From JAJPXC01 sp964510535 (GTDB lineage: Bacteria; Bacteroidota; Bacteroidia; Bacteroidales; Muribaculaceae), in assembly GCA_964510535.1 (NCBI GenBank), contig CAZECG010000010.1, forward strand, positions 1 to 64,000: a DNA stretch of 64,000 bases, written 5' to 3'. Shown here piece by piece: positions 9,705 through 18,701 of this stretch. A model generated the notes under the pieces. That model did not search any database. It was not told the origin of the DNA and saw nothing but the letters and a program-made list of their open reading frames with translations. The position numbers and the translations under genes were made by a program. The first letter of the stretch is position 1, and the number at the start of each line of letters is the position of its first letter.

Positions 9705-10361
9705 ATGGCTGAGACACGTCAAAACCCAAGAGATTTCCTCCCGGAGCCGGCATTGCGAAGGCTCCCATGGTATTTGGCATACGTCAACCTGTTGAGCGCA
9801 CGGGACGTTGATTATGTATCGTCGACCCAAATAGCCAAAGCGTTAAGCATCGACGCGTCGCAAATAGCCAAGGATTTGTCATTTCTCAACATAAAGGGGA
9901 AGACTCGCATAGGCTACGAGGTGGCATCGCTCAAAAGCGAGCTGGAATATTTTTTGGGCTTCGGCGAGCAGCACAACGCCGTGATGGTGGGCGTGGGCAG
10001 CCTTGGAGCCGCATTAATCCGCGACACCGGGCTTTCTCACTACGGACTGAACATAGTGGCCGGATTTGATATAAGCCCCGAAGTGGTCGGAACCTCAATC
10101 AACGGGGTGCCCATATACGACATATCAGAGCTTGAGACACGCCGCCCGCGCCTCAAGGCAGAAATCGGAGTCGTGGCGGTCCCGATTGAATCGGCGCAAG
10201 AGACAGCCGACCAGCTCGTCGCGTCGGGCATCAAAGCATTGTGGAACTTCACCCCGTTCCGCATCCGCGTAGCCGCCGACATCGTGATTCAAAACACTTC
10301 AATCTACTCACACTTGGCTGTGATGTATAACCGACTCGGCCTCATAGCGCCACAAGACTGA
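9705..10361 (+). CDS. rex: Redox-sensing transcriptional repressor Rex
   Basis: A 218-residue repressor that senses the NADH/NAD+ ratio. The N-terminal winged helix (residues ~1-80) contains LPWYLAYVNLL and STQIAKALSIDASQIAKDLS, typical of Rex. The Rossmann domain starts at VGVGSLGAAL (G-x-G-x-x-G) and continues with AGFDISPEVVG and GVVAVPIESAQ. The C-terminal helix containing YSHLAVMYNRL matches the domain-swapped dimer helix. The family is known to repress fermentation and respiratory genes when NADH is low. It overlaps the next gene by one base (TGATG), so the two are translationally coupled. Confidence 0.94.
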   Translation: MAETRQNPRDFLPEPALRRLPWYLAYVNLLSARDVDYVSSTQIAKALSIDASQIAKDLSFLNIKGKTRIGYEVASLKSELEYFLGFGEQHNAVMVGVGSLGAALIRDTGLSHYGLNIVAGFDISPEVVGTSINGVPIYDISELETRRPRLKAEIGVVAVPIESAQETADQLVASGIKALWNFTPFRIRVAADIVIQNTSIYSHLAVMYNRLGLIAPQD

Positions 10362-10900
10362 TGAAAGCTACGCTGATTGACAGAACCGCCGACGAGCCGA
10401 TGACCGATGGGACGAGAGTAGAGTTTATCCCCGACTCGGCCCTGTTGCTTTGCGGCAAACCGTTCTTCATCCCCGAGCTACCCGGCCCGTGGACTGTAAC
10501 CTACCACTTGGCGTTCCGGGTCTCGCGACTTGGCAAATCGATAGCCTCACGATTCGCCCACCGCTACTACGACGCGGTAGCGATTGTGGCGAGACCGTCG
10601 ACACCGGCAGCCGACCCGGTGATTGTCAGCGCGATGGATGGCGGTCTTATAGTTGGGGAATGGATTCCGTACGACGGCGAAAGCCCCTTGGCGATTTCAA
10701 TCGGCGACACCGGCATCAACCTATCCGCGACACAGCTTGAACTCGATGCGGCGACAGCCAGGCTAAGCCGACTGATGACATTCAAGATGGGAGATATAGT
10801 GCTGCCACTCCGATTTCCCGTCCGACACGAGTTAAAAATCGGCGACCACATATCAGCGTCACTACAAAATCATAAGTCTCTTGACTTCAACGTAAAATAA
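10361..10900 (+). CDS. Degenerate FAH-fold protein, likely pseudoenzyme
   Basis: A 179-residue protein that I recognise as a reduced relative of the fumarylacetoacetate hydrolase (FAH) family. Landmarks are PDSALLLCGKPFFIPEL, RLGKSIASRFAHRYYDAV and the C-terminal MGDIVLPLRF...IGDH...LDFNVK. In active Bacteroidales homologues the segment before RLGK carries an E-x-E metal pair, and the segment after HRYYDAV carries an Asp in GIDFTARD. Here these positions read TVTYHLAFRV and AIVARPST, so the metal ligands are missing, and a stretch of the core is absent. It overlaps rex and may serve a structural or regulatory role, or be decaying. The fold assignment is from pattern memory and could be tested by structure prediction. 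Confidence 0.6.
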   Translation: MKATLIDRTADEPMTDGTRVEFIPDSALLLCGKPFFIPELPGPWTVTYHLAFRVSRLGKSIASRFAHRYYDAVAIVARPSTPAADPVIVSAMDGGLIVGEWIPYDGESPLAISIGDTGINLSATQLELDAATARLSRLMTFKMGDIVLPLRFPVRHELKIGDHISASLQNHKSLDFNVK

Positions 10901-10979
10901 AGCTCTCAGCATTATCCGACAGACCGTAAAATCTTTAAGAAACAACCATATAAACATATATTTCCATAAACCGACAAAC

Positions 10980-13900
10980 ATGAAGTTGACCTATCCATAC
11001 AAAACGTTATCATCGCTTATCGTCTGCATAACGGCAGGGCTTTGGGCTTACGCTTTCAGCCCGACGCAATACAACTCGGAATCAGTCCTAAAGGAAGGGC
11101 ATTGGGTTAAAATTAGAGTGTCGGAAAACGGAATCCACCAGATTACCGATACACAGTTGCGCGAAATGGGGTTCTCCGACCCCAGCAAGGTGACGGTTTA
11201 CGGCTATGGCGGAGCGGTTATCTCTGACAACTCATTCAAAGTTCCGCTATCCAACCCCACAACGCCCGATTGCCATCCGGAAGATTTGCCGCAGATTTAC
11301 AGCCTTTACAACTCGACCTACGGCAGGCTTCTGTTCTACGGCGAAAGCAACATACGCCCCGGCATAGGCACCAACTCGACACGCATAGAGAGCATCAACC
11401 TCAACAGATACAGCAACTACGGATATTACTTCCTTACCGATAGCCAACCGCAGAAATCAGTCCCGAGCTATCCGTTGGCGTCAAACACCAACGACGTTAC
11501 CACCCACAGCGTGGCGATGATGCGCGACATCAATGAGGAAAACCCCACACGCGGGGGTGCGTTCTACTTCAGCAAAGACATCATAGCCAACCCGAATTGG
11601 TCGGTGACCTTCGATGTCCAGTCACCACTGGCCGAGGAAAACAGCGCGTACTTTTCATATGTCGCAGTGGCCAAACACGATCCACGCCCGCAATTAACCG
11701 TAGACATCCCCGAAATCGTTCCGAAAAAAGGGACGGAAGTGTTGGGCACCGGCACGGCTCAGTCTTCGTCCAGCATCTATTATTCAAGATGCACGGGCTA
11801 CCTCAAATTCACTCCCGCCGAAGGAGCCAGCGGCCCATACACATTCTCAATCTCACCCTATCAGTGTTCGCCTTCGTATGCGGCAGTCGATTGGGTGTTC
11901 TTCTCCTACAAAAGAGCCAACGACCTCGCGGGTGAATCGCAGCGACGCATGATTTTCCCCGGATTGCGCAGCGACAGCAGAGTTTATATCGATAACGTCA
12001 ACATCACCACGGAAGTATGGGATGTCACCAACCCATACTATGTGCGCAGATTCAAGACGACACTCGACTCTGATACGCGCCTGATGTTCACCCCCAACCG
12101 CAATTACAACACATCGTCTTACCCGGCTCTCCACGCCATCGCGTTCGACTACGCTAACGGAACATTCCCGACACCTGAGACAATAGGTGTCGTCCCGCCG
12201 CAGAACCTCCACGGCATGGCCACCCCCGACATGGCCATCATCACCACCTCTCTTTGCCGCGAACAAGCCGAAAGGCTCGCACGCCTCCACAGCGAGTACC
12301 AAGGATTGACTGTGGCGGTGGTTGACCAACAGGAGATATTCAACGAATTTTCATCAGGCACACCAAATGCCATGGCCTACCGTCGCTTCGCCAAGATGCT
12401 TTGGGACCGCAACAAAAAGTTCCGCTATCTTTTGCTTTTCGGCGAAGGAAGCTATGACAACGCTCGCGTCCAGTTCAAAGGCAACGAACGACTGATGACA
12501 TATCAGACCGAAGACTATTATCAAGCCTCAAGCGTCACCACAAACTACTGCGCCGACTCATACTTCGGTATGCTGTCAGACTACTTCACCATCAACGACA
12601 TCGCTAAGACGCAGATGGATATCGCTGTCGGCCGCATACCCGCCGCCAGCACAACCGACGCCAAAACCGCTGTCAACAAAATCGAGCGTTACCTCGCGAC
12701 AGCCTACACACAGCCCTACCGTAACCGCGCGCTAATCATGGCCGATGACGGCGACCTGAACAAATACGTCATGCAGTCCGACTGCACATCCGACACCATC
12801 AAGGCTGCCGCTCCCGCCACTACAACGACCAAAGCTTACGTCGGCCTCTATCCCCTTAAGGATTCTCAGGCGCAACAAGCGCGCGAAGTCATAATCAACG
12901 CCTTGCAGCAAGGACAGTCGTTTGTATGTTATACCGGCCACGGCGGACCCGGCGGACTGACAACGGAAGGTCTTTGGAACCAAATGTATATCAGCAAGAC
13001 CGAATACCTCTACCCACCGTTTTGGATGCTGTCAACTTGCGACACATTCTCGTTTGACCATCTCGACAACGGGTTTAGCGAGCAATTGCTTTACAAGGAA
13101 AACGGCGGCGCAATCGCAGTCGTCGGTGCCGGCCGCACGGTCTACGCTGACTCCAACTATCTGCTCAGCTCGTCAGTAGCCAACGCTTTCTTCTCGGCAA
13201 AACCCGGCGACACCGTTGGCGACATATTCCGAAACGCCCGCAACATCACACTGACCAAAGCCACCGACACCGCTACCGGCATAAACACACTTTGCTACAA
13301 TCTCGGGGGCGACCCTGCAATCCCCGTGTTCCCTCCGAGCTACGAAGTGGTTACGACCGGCATCAACGGCGTAATTCCCGATGATACAACCGCGGCCAGC
13401 ATCACACCGCTCGCCGACAACACCATTTCGGGCGCGGTGATGCTCGACGGACAAGTCGCGACATCGTTCAACGGTGAAGTCACAATTTCAATATACGACG
13501 GCCTGGTCACACACCCCCTGAACTACTCGATAACCGAAGTTATCAACGACACGCCTGAGACACGGACAATTAATGTCACCACCGACGAACAGTTGCTCAC
13601 AGAAGTCTGCGTACCCGTCACCGCCGGACGTTTCTCAACCACCCTCACGGTGCCACGGCCCATGCAACCCGACCAGACAAACAGAGTGACCTATTTCGCC
13701 ACTAACAGTAGTCGCAATCTCCGCGCTTCAGGAATCACCTATAATGTCAAAGTGGGCGAATATGACCCCGAGAAAGCCATCACCGACACCGAAGCCCCGG
13801 TCATCACCGAGCTATATATCAACGACCCGGCATTTGCCGACGGAGATGAAGCCGACACCGAGATTACACTGTTCGCAACCATCGAGGCCGACCGTTCGGG

Positions 13901-14414
13901 AGTCAACACATCCAACGGCTCTATAGGCGGAGCGACATCGCTCAAACTCGACGGACAGAAATCATACCCGTCAGTCAGAAACGCCCTAATGGCACAGCCC
14001 GACGGCTCCTACAAACTTGAGATGCCGATTAAAGACCTCAACGACGGTCGCCACACACTGACATTGAGCGTCAGTGACAACATGGGCAACCACTCAGAGC
14101 GCACTCTGGCGTTCACTGTGGTGACACGCACCGTCAAGGCTTCGCTCTCAATCGACAAACAGTCGACACGCACCGACGCGACCTTTGACATATCTCATGA
14201 TTTCATCGAGACCCCGACAGGACGCCTCGTCATCGAAGACGCCGACGGCAACACAGTCTTTTCGCGCGACAACTGCCCATTCCCGTTCACTTGGGAATTG
14301 ACCGATACCGACGGTGAAAAAGTTGCCGACGGGCTTTACAGAGCCTATGCGATACTAAAAGCGGGTCAACAGTACTCAAACACCCCCAAATGTGAAGTTG
14401 TCGTGATTAAGTAA
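10980..14414 (+). CDS. porU: PorU-like type IX secretion C25 protease, copy 2
   Basis: A 1144-residue paralogue of the protein at 6183. It has a signal peptide (residues ~1-26, ending AYAFS) and the same opening pattern: GHWVKIRVSENGIH and GFSDPSKVTVYGYGG. The C25 domain keeps the catalytic His (H654 in YTGHGG) and Cys (C687 in STCDTF). The GHGGPGG around the histidine is nearer the usual gingipain pattern than copy 1. A beta-rich C-terminal half ends in an FlgD-like fold (WELTDTDGEKVADGLYRAY). It may be the true PorU sortase or a specialised duplicate. It is followed by a strong terminator hairpin at 14438. Confidence 0.8.
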   Translation: MKLTYPYKTLSSLIVCITAGLWAYAFSPTQYNSESVLKEGHWVKIRVSENGIHQITDTQLREMGFSDPSKVTVYGYGGAVISDNSFKVPLSNPTTPDCHPEDLPQIYSLYNSTYGRLLFYGESNIRPGIGTNSTRIESINLNRYSNYGYYFLTDSQPQKSVPSYPLASNTNDVTTHSVAMMRDINEENPTRGGAFYFSKDIIANPNWSVTFDVQSPLAEENSAYFSYVAVAKHDPRPQLTVDIPEIVPKKGTEVLGTGTAQSSSSIYYSRCTGYLKFTPAEGASGPYTFSISPYQCSPSYAAVDWVFFSYKRANDLAGESQRRMIFPGLRSDSRVYIDNVNITTEVWDVTNPYYVRRFKTTLDSDTRLMFTPNRNYNTSSYPALHAIAFDYANGTFPTPETIGVVPPQNLHGMATPDMAIITTSLCREQAERLARLHSEYQGLTVAVVDQQEIFNEFSSGTPNAMAYRRFAKMLWDRNKKFRYLLLFGEGSYDNARVQFKGNERLMTYQTEDYYQASSVTTNYCADSYFGMLSDYFTINDIAKTQMDIAVGRIPAASTTDAKTAVNKIERYLATAYTQPYRNRALIMADDGDLNKYVMQSDCTSDTIKAAAPATTTTKAYVGLYPLKDSQAQQAREVIINALQQGQSFVCYTGHGGPGGLTTEGLWNQMYISKTEYLYPPFWMLSTCDTFSFDHLDNGFSEQLLYKENGGAIAVVGAGRTVYADSNYLLSSSVANAFFSAKPGDTVGDIFRNARNITLTKATDTATGINTLCYNLGGDPAIPVFPPSYEVVTTGINGVIPDDTTAASITPLADNTISGAVMLDGQVATSFNGEVTISIYDGLVTHPLNYSITEVINDTPETRTINVTTDEQLLTEVCVPVTAGRFSTTLTVPRPMQPDQTNRVTYFATNSSRNLRASGITYNVKVGEYDPEKAITDTEAPVITELYINDPAFADGDEADTEITLFATIEADRSGVNTSNGSIGGATSLKLDGQKSYPSVRNALMAQPDGSYKLEMPIKDLNDGRHTLTLSVSDNMGNHSERTLAFTVVTRTVKASLSIDKQSTRTDATFDISHDFIETPTGRLVIEDADGNTVFSRDNCPFPFTWELTDTDGEKVADGLYRAYAILKAGQQYSNTPKCEVVVIK

Positions 14415-14437
14415 GAGATTGTTTCAACCATAATCGA

Positions 14438-14470
14438 CGGGGCCGTTCTTTTCAGAATAGGCCCCGTTTG
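14438..14470 (+). terminator. Terminator after second porU-like gene
   Basis: A seven-base-pair GC stem, CGGGGCC (14438-14444) with GGCCCCG (14460-14466), followed by TTTG. The trailing TTTG also serves as the -33 box of the next promoter, so the signals are fused. Confidence 0.75.
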
Positions 14471-14498
14471 TCTGACCCCGAAAAAATTGCTAATTTTG
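14467..14498 (+). promoter_or_regulatory. cvpA-suf promoter
   Basis: TTTG at 14467-14470, exactly 20 bases, then TAATTTTG at 14491-14498: a full consensus match. The ATG at 14513 leaves a leader of roughly 8-10 bases. This is the only clear promoter before the suf genes. Confidence 0.8.
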
Positions 14499-14512
14499 CG
14501 CCACTACTAACT

Positions 14513-15031
14513 ATGGGTACTTTCGACATCGTCATACTGATTATTTTTGCCGCATCAATCCTGTACGGACTGAAACGAGGCATTATAGCCCAACTCGGCT
14601 CCGTCGGGGGTATCCTCGTCGGAATCGTAGCCTGCCATCTGTTCGGTGACCATGCAGCCGCGATGCTGGGCGGATTGCTCGGTAACGACTCGGTTTCGGC
14701 GTGCTACGTCAATTCCGTAATCGCCAACGTGCTCCTGTTCATTATCGGCTATATCCTCACACGGGTCATAGCCAAACTGCTTCACACGGTGGCTCACGCA
14801 GCCCTTCTCGGCTCCATCGACCGCATAGCCGGAGCCATATTCTCGCTTTTCGCCTGGTTTCTGGTATTCAGCATAATCCTCAACGTCTGGCAAGTGCTGG
14901 CTCCGTCGACCGATATCACTGCCAATTCCCAAATTTCCGACGGCAAAGCGGCGCGCGCCATCATAGACCTCGCCCCGAACGTGCTTGGCGGGCAGACGGC
15001 ACGTCAACTCTTTTCACCCGACGGGTGTTAA
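14513..15031 (+). CDS. CvpA family inner-membrane protein
   Basis: A 172-residue membrane protein of the CvpA/colicin V production family, with about four hydrophobic segments (residues ~5-25, 30-50, 65-85 and 105-125). The family motif region GLKRGIIAQLGSVGGILVGI is present at the N-terminus. The exact function is unsettled; homologues affect envelope stress tolerance and export of small peptides. I chose the ATG at 14513; a TTG at 14468 is in frame but lies within the promoter. sufB starts 16 bases after the stop codon, so this gene probably leads the suf operon. Confidence 0.8.
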   Translation: MGTFDIVILIIFAASILYGLKRGIIAQLGSVGGILVGIVACHLFGDHAAAMLGGLLGNDSVSACYVNSVIANVLLFIIGYILTRVIAKLLHTVAHAALLGSIDRIAGAIFSLFAWFLVFSIILNVWQVLAPSTDITANSQISDGKAARAIIDLAPNVLGGQTARQLFSPDGC

Positions 15032-15047
15032 CTAAAAACAACTCGAC

Positions 15048-16511
15048 ATGGAAGATAAAGGAAATAACGACAACAGGCTACTTGACGACGTTACCAACGG
15101 CGGATACAAGTATGGCTTTGTCACCGACATAGACACCGACATCATACCCCGCGGGCTCAACGAGGAAGTCATCAGGCTCATATCAAGGAAAAAAGGGGAG
15201 CCCGAGTGGCTGCTCGATTTCAGACTGAAAGCCTACCGCCACTGGCTCACGCTTGAGATGCCCCGCTGGGCGCATCTCGACATTCCGCCTATTGACTACC
15301 AAGCCATAAGCTACTACGCCGCACCACGCAACAACGCGGAGGGCGGACCGAAAAGCATGGATGAAGTCGACCCCGAACTGCTCAAGACTTTCGACAAACT
15401 CGGCATACCGCTCCAAGAGCAGAAAATGCTGACGGGAATGGCAGTCGACGCCGTGATGGACTCAGTGTCGGTAAAAACCACCCACCGCGAAAAGCTTGCG
15501 GAGCTGGGCATAGTCTTTTGTTCATTCTCAGAGGCGGTAAAAGATTACCCCGACCTCGTCAAGAAATATCTTGGCAAAGTGGTGTCATACCGCGACAACT
15601 TCTTCGCCGCCCTCAACTCGGCAGTGTTCTCCGACGGCTCGTTTGTCTACATCCCAAAAGGGGTGCGCTGCCCCATGGAACTCTCGACATATTTCCGCAT
15701 CAACGCCTCGGGCACGGGACAATTTGAGCGCACGCTCATCGTTGCCGACGACGACTCATATGTCAGCTATCTCGAAGGGTGCACCGCCCCCATGCGCGAC
15801 GAAAACCAGTTGCACGCCGCCATCGTGGAAATCATCGTCGAAGACCGCGCCGAAGTGAAATATTCGACTGTGCAGAACTGGTATTCAGGCGACTCTGAGG
15901 GGCGCGGAGGTGTCTACAATTTCGTGACCAAACGCGGGCTGTGCCGCGGCGACTATTCCAAACTGTCGTGGACGCAGGTCGAAACAGGCTCAGCCATCAC
16001 CTGGAAATACCCCGGCTGCATTCTCGCCGGCGAAGGCTCGGTGGGTGAGTTCTACTCCGTGGCTGTAACAAAAAACCGCCAACAAGCCGACACCGGCACA
16101 AAGATGATACACTTAGGACGCAATACCCGCTCGACTATCGTCTCTAAAGGAATCTCGGCGGGACACAGCGAGAACTCCTACCGCGGGCTGGTCAAAGTGG
16201 CGCCAAACGCCGACGGTTGCCGCAACTACACCCAGTGCGACTCACTCCTGCTAAGCTCTACCTGCGGCGCCCACACTTTCCCTTATATCGACGTGATGAA
16301 CGACACGGCGATTGTGGAGCATGAAGCCACCACATCAAAAATCAGCGAAGACCAGATATTCTACTGCAACCAGCGCGGCATCCCCACCGAGGAAGCCGTC
16401 GGACTGATTGTCAACGGATACGCCAAAGAGGTCATGAACAAACTCCCCATGGAGTTTGCCGTCGAGGCCCAACGCCTGCTATCCCTAACACTCGAAGGCT
16501 CAGTCGGATGA
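15048..16511 (+). CDS. sufB: Fe-S cluster assembly scaffold SufB
   Basis: A 487-residue scaffold subunit of the SUF system, which with SufC and SufD builds iron-sulfur clusters and passes them to apoproteins in the cytoplasm. Family landmarks include FRLKAYRHWL, VFSDGSFVYIPKGVRCPMEL, the parallel beta-helix core with YLEGCTAP, and the C-terminal SKISEDQIFYCNQRGI. The length is typical. The stop codon overlaps a possible upstream ATG of sufC. Confidence 0.96.
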   Translation: MEDKGNNDNRLLDDVTNGGYKYGFVTDIDTDIIPRGLNEEVIRLISRKKGEPEWLLDFRLKAYRHWLTLEMPRWAHLDIPPIDYQAISYYAAPRNNAEGGPKSMDEVDPELLKTFDKLGIPLQEQKMLTGMAVDAVMDSVSVKTTHREKLAELGIVFCSFSEAVKDYPDLVKKYLGKVVSYRDNFFAALNSAVFSDGSFVYIPKGVRCPMELSTYFRINASGTGQFERTLIVADDDSYVSYLEGCTAPMRDENQLHAAIVEIIVEDRAEVKYSTVQNWYSGDSEGRGGVYNFVTKRGLCRGDYSKLSWTQVETGSAITWKYPGCILAGEGSVGEFYSVAVTKNRQQADTGTKMIHLGRNTRSTIVSKGISAGHSENSYRGLVKVAPNADGCRNYTQCDSLLLSSTCGAHTFPYIDVMNDTAIVEHEATTSKISEDQIFYCNQRGIPTEEAVGLIVNGYAKEVMNKLPMEFAVEAQRLLSLTLEGSVG

Positions 16512-16558
16512 GCCACCCGCGACTTAATATTGAACAGCAACAACCGCATATTAACGAT

Positions 16559-17323
16559 ATGGACAATAAATTGCTTGAGGTCAAGAACCTCCACGCCGGC
16601 ATCGACGGCAAGGAAATACTGAAAGGAATAAACCTCGTGATTCGACCCGGCGAGGTACACGCCATCATGGGACCCAACGGTTCGGGCAAAAGCACCCTGT
16701 CGGGAGTTTTGGCTGGTGACCCCAAATTCACCGTCACTGAGGGAACGGCCACTCTGCACGGATGCGACCTATTGTCTCTGTCGCCCGAAGACCGCTCCCA
16801 CGAGGGGCTGTTCCTCTCGTTCCAGTACCCCGTCGAGATTCCCGGCGTGTCGATGGTCAATTTCATGCGCGCCGCCATCAATGCCAAGCGGAAATACTTC
16901 AACGAGCCGCCATTGTCGGCAAGCGACTTCCTCAAACTCATGCGCCAGAAACGCGCCATAGTCGAGCTTGACAACAAGCTCGCTTCGCGCTCGGTCAACG
17001 AGGGCTTCTCAGGGGGCGAGAAGAAACGCAACGAGATTTTCCAGATGGCCGTGCTCGAGCCGCGCCTATCCATCCTCGACGAGACCGACAGCGGACTTGA
17101 CATCGACGCCCTGCGCATAGTGGCCGGAGGCGTCAACAAGCTCAAGACCTCCGACAACGCCACAATCGTCATCACCCACTACCAGCGTCTGCTCGACTAC
17201 ATAAAACCCGACTTCGTGCATGTGCTATATAAAGGACGCATCGTGCGCACCGGCGGCCCCGAGCTGGCTCTCGAGCTGGAAGAAAAAGGTTATGACTGGA
17301 TTAAACAAGAAATAGACGGCTGA
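16559..17323 (+). CDS. sufC: Fe-S cluster assembly ATPase SufC
   Basis: A 254-residue ABC-type ATPase that powers the SufBCD complex. It shows Walker A MGPNGSGKST, signature FSGGEKKRNEI and Walker B SILDETDSGLD, the last with the DETDSGLD characteristic of SufC, then an ITHYQRLLDY switch segment. The frame is open from an ATG at 16508 overlapping the sufB stop. I chose ATG 16559 because it gives the standard N-terminus (LLEVKNLHAGI) and usual length. Confidence 0.95.
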   Translation: MDNKLLEVKNLHAGIDGKEILKGINLVIRPGEVHAIMGPNGSGKSTLSGVLAGDPKFTVTEGTATLHGCDLLSLSPEDRSHEGLFLSFQYPVEIPGVSMVNFMRAAINAKRKYFNEPPLSASDFLKLMRQKRAIVELDNKLASRSVNEGFSGGEKKRNEIFQMAVLEPRLSILDETDSGLDIDALRIVAGGVNKLKTSDNATIVITHYQRLLDYIKPDFVHVLYKGRIVRTGGPELALELEEKGYDWIKQEIDG

Positions 17324-17327
17324 CACC

Positions 17328-18701
17328 ATGGGTGCTATTAACCAATATATTGACCTGTTTGATGCGAATATCGACGCGCTCAACGCAGGGAGTGCCGGCG
17401 CACTGAACGCCATGCGTGCGGTCGCCAGACAAGCTGTCGAGGGCCGACAGCTCCCCGACCGCAATACCGAGGGCTATGAAAAGACCTCTATTGAAGAGAT
17501 GTACTCGCCCGACTTCGGTGTCAACATCACACGAATCGCAATCCCCGTCGACGTCGCCGCATCATTCCGTTGCGACATCCCCAACGTCAGCACCCTGCTG
17601 GCTGTCGTTGTCAACGACAGCTTCCACCCCGCTGAGTCGCTGCTAAAAAACCTCCCTGCCGGTGTCGAGGTGATGTCACTCGCCAAAGCCGCCAAGGAGC
17701 ATCCCGAAATTGTAGAAAAATATTACGGGCGGCTCGCACCGCTCGATGACACAGCCGTAGCGCTCAACACCATGCTCGTACAAGACGGCGTGTTCATCCA
17801 TCTGAGCCGCGGCGTGAAGCTCACCCGCCCGCTGCAGGTGGTCAACATCTTCAGTTCACCAGCACCGTTGCTCGCTCCCCGCCGCATATTGCTCATAGCC
17901 GACGAGGGCAGCGAGGTGGAACTACTGCTTTGCGACCACACCCAGGACAGCGAACGCCGCTACCTGTCGTCGCAGGTAATCGAGGTATTCGTCGGCAGCG
18001 ATTCAAACGTCGGCATCTACGACATCGAGGAGTCATCGCCGCTCACATCCCGCGACAGCCACCTTTACGCCCGTCAGAACAAAGGGTCGAAATTGACAGT
18101 CAACGGCTCCACCTTGATGGGAGGTACCACCCGAAACTCCTATGACATCCACCTCGAAGGCGACAGAGCCGAGACACGACTCTCAGGGATGGCCATCGGC
18201 ACGGGCACGATGCACACCGACAACAGTTCGTCGGTGATTCACGGAGCCGAGCGTTGCCACAGCGACCAGCTGTTTAAATATGTGCTCGACGACGATGCGA
18301 CGGGTGCGTTTGAGGGTAGCATCACCGTCACCCCCCGGGGGCGTTTCACCGAAGCCTACCAGTCAAACCGCAACATACTCGCGTCGACACGAGCGCGGAT
18401 GCACACCAAACCCCAACTGCTCATCTACAACGACGATGTCAAGTGCAGCCACGGAGCCACCACCGGGCAGCTCGACAGGAACGCCCTGTTTTATATGCGC
18501 ACCCGCGGCATACCCCTCGCCGAAGCCCGTAAGATGCTCATGCAAGCGTTCATGGTCGACGTGATTGACACGGTGAACCTCGAAGGGCTGCGCGACCGTC
18601 TGCGCCACCTTGTCGAAAAGCGTTTCACCGGCGAGCGCGCGCTCTGCGTCGATTGTAAGACAACCCACTCACCACATTGCTTGACCGATGAACGACTATG
18701 A
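17328..18701 (+). CDS. sufD: Fe-S cluster assembly protein SufD
   Basis: The 457-residue partner of SufB in the SufBC2D scaffold. The beta-helix core and C-terminal helical domain are clear (HLSRGVKLTRPLQVVNIF, CSHGATTGQLDRNALFYMRTRGI). The CSHGAT motif holds the conserved histidine and cysteine near the SufB-SufD interface. It starts four bases after sufC and overlaps sufS by 14 bases, consistent with coupled translation. Confidence 0.94.
   Translation: MGAINQYIDLFDANIDALNAGSAGALNAMRAVARQAVEGRQLPDRNTEGYEKTSIEEMYSPDFGVNITRIAIPVDVAASFRCDIPNVSTLLAVVVNDSFHPAESLLKNLPAGVEVMSLAKAAKEHPEIVEKYYGRLAPLDDTAVALNTMLVQDGVFIHLSRGVKLTRPLQVVNIFSSPAPLLAPRRILLIADEGSEVELLLCDHTQDSERRYLSSQVIEVFVGSDSNVGIYDIEESSPLTSRDSHLYARQNKGSKLTVNGSTLMGGTTRNSYDIHLEGDRAETRLSGMAIGTGTMHTDNSSSVIHGAERCHSDQLFKYVLDDDATGAFEGSITVTPRGRFTEAYQSNRNILASTRARMHTKPQLLIYNDDVKCSHGATTGQLDRNALFYMRTRGIPLAEARKMLMQAFMVDVIDTVNLEGLRDRLRHLVEKRFTGERALCVDCKTTHSPHCLTDERL

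Noticed and set aside
16508..16558. Upstream ATG for sufC overlapping the sufB stop
   Set aside because: Would add 17 residues absent from the usual SufC N-terminus; the ATG at 16559 fits the family length.
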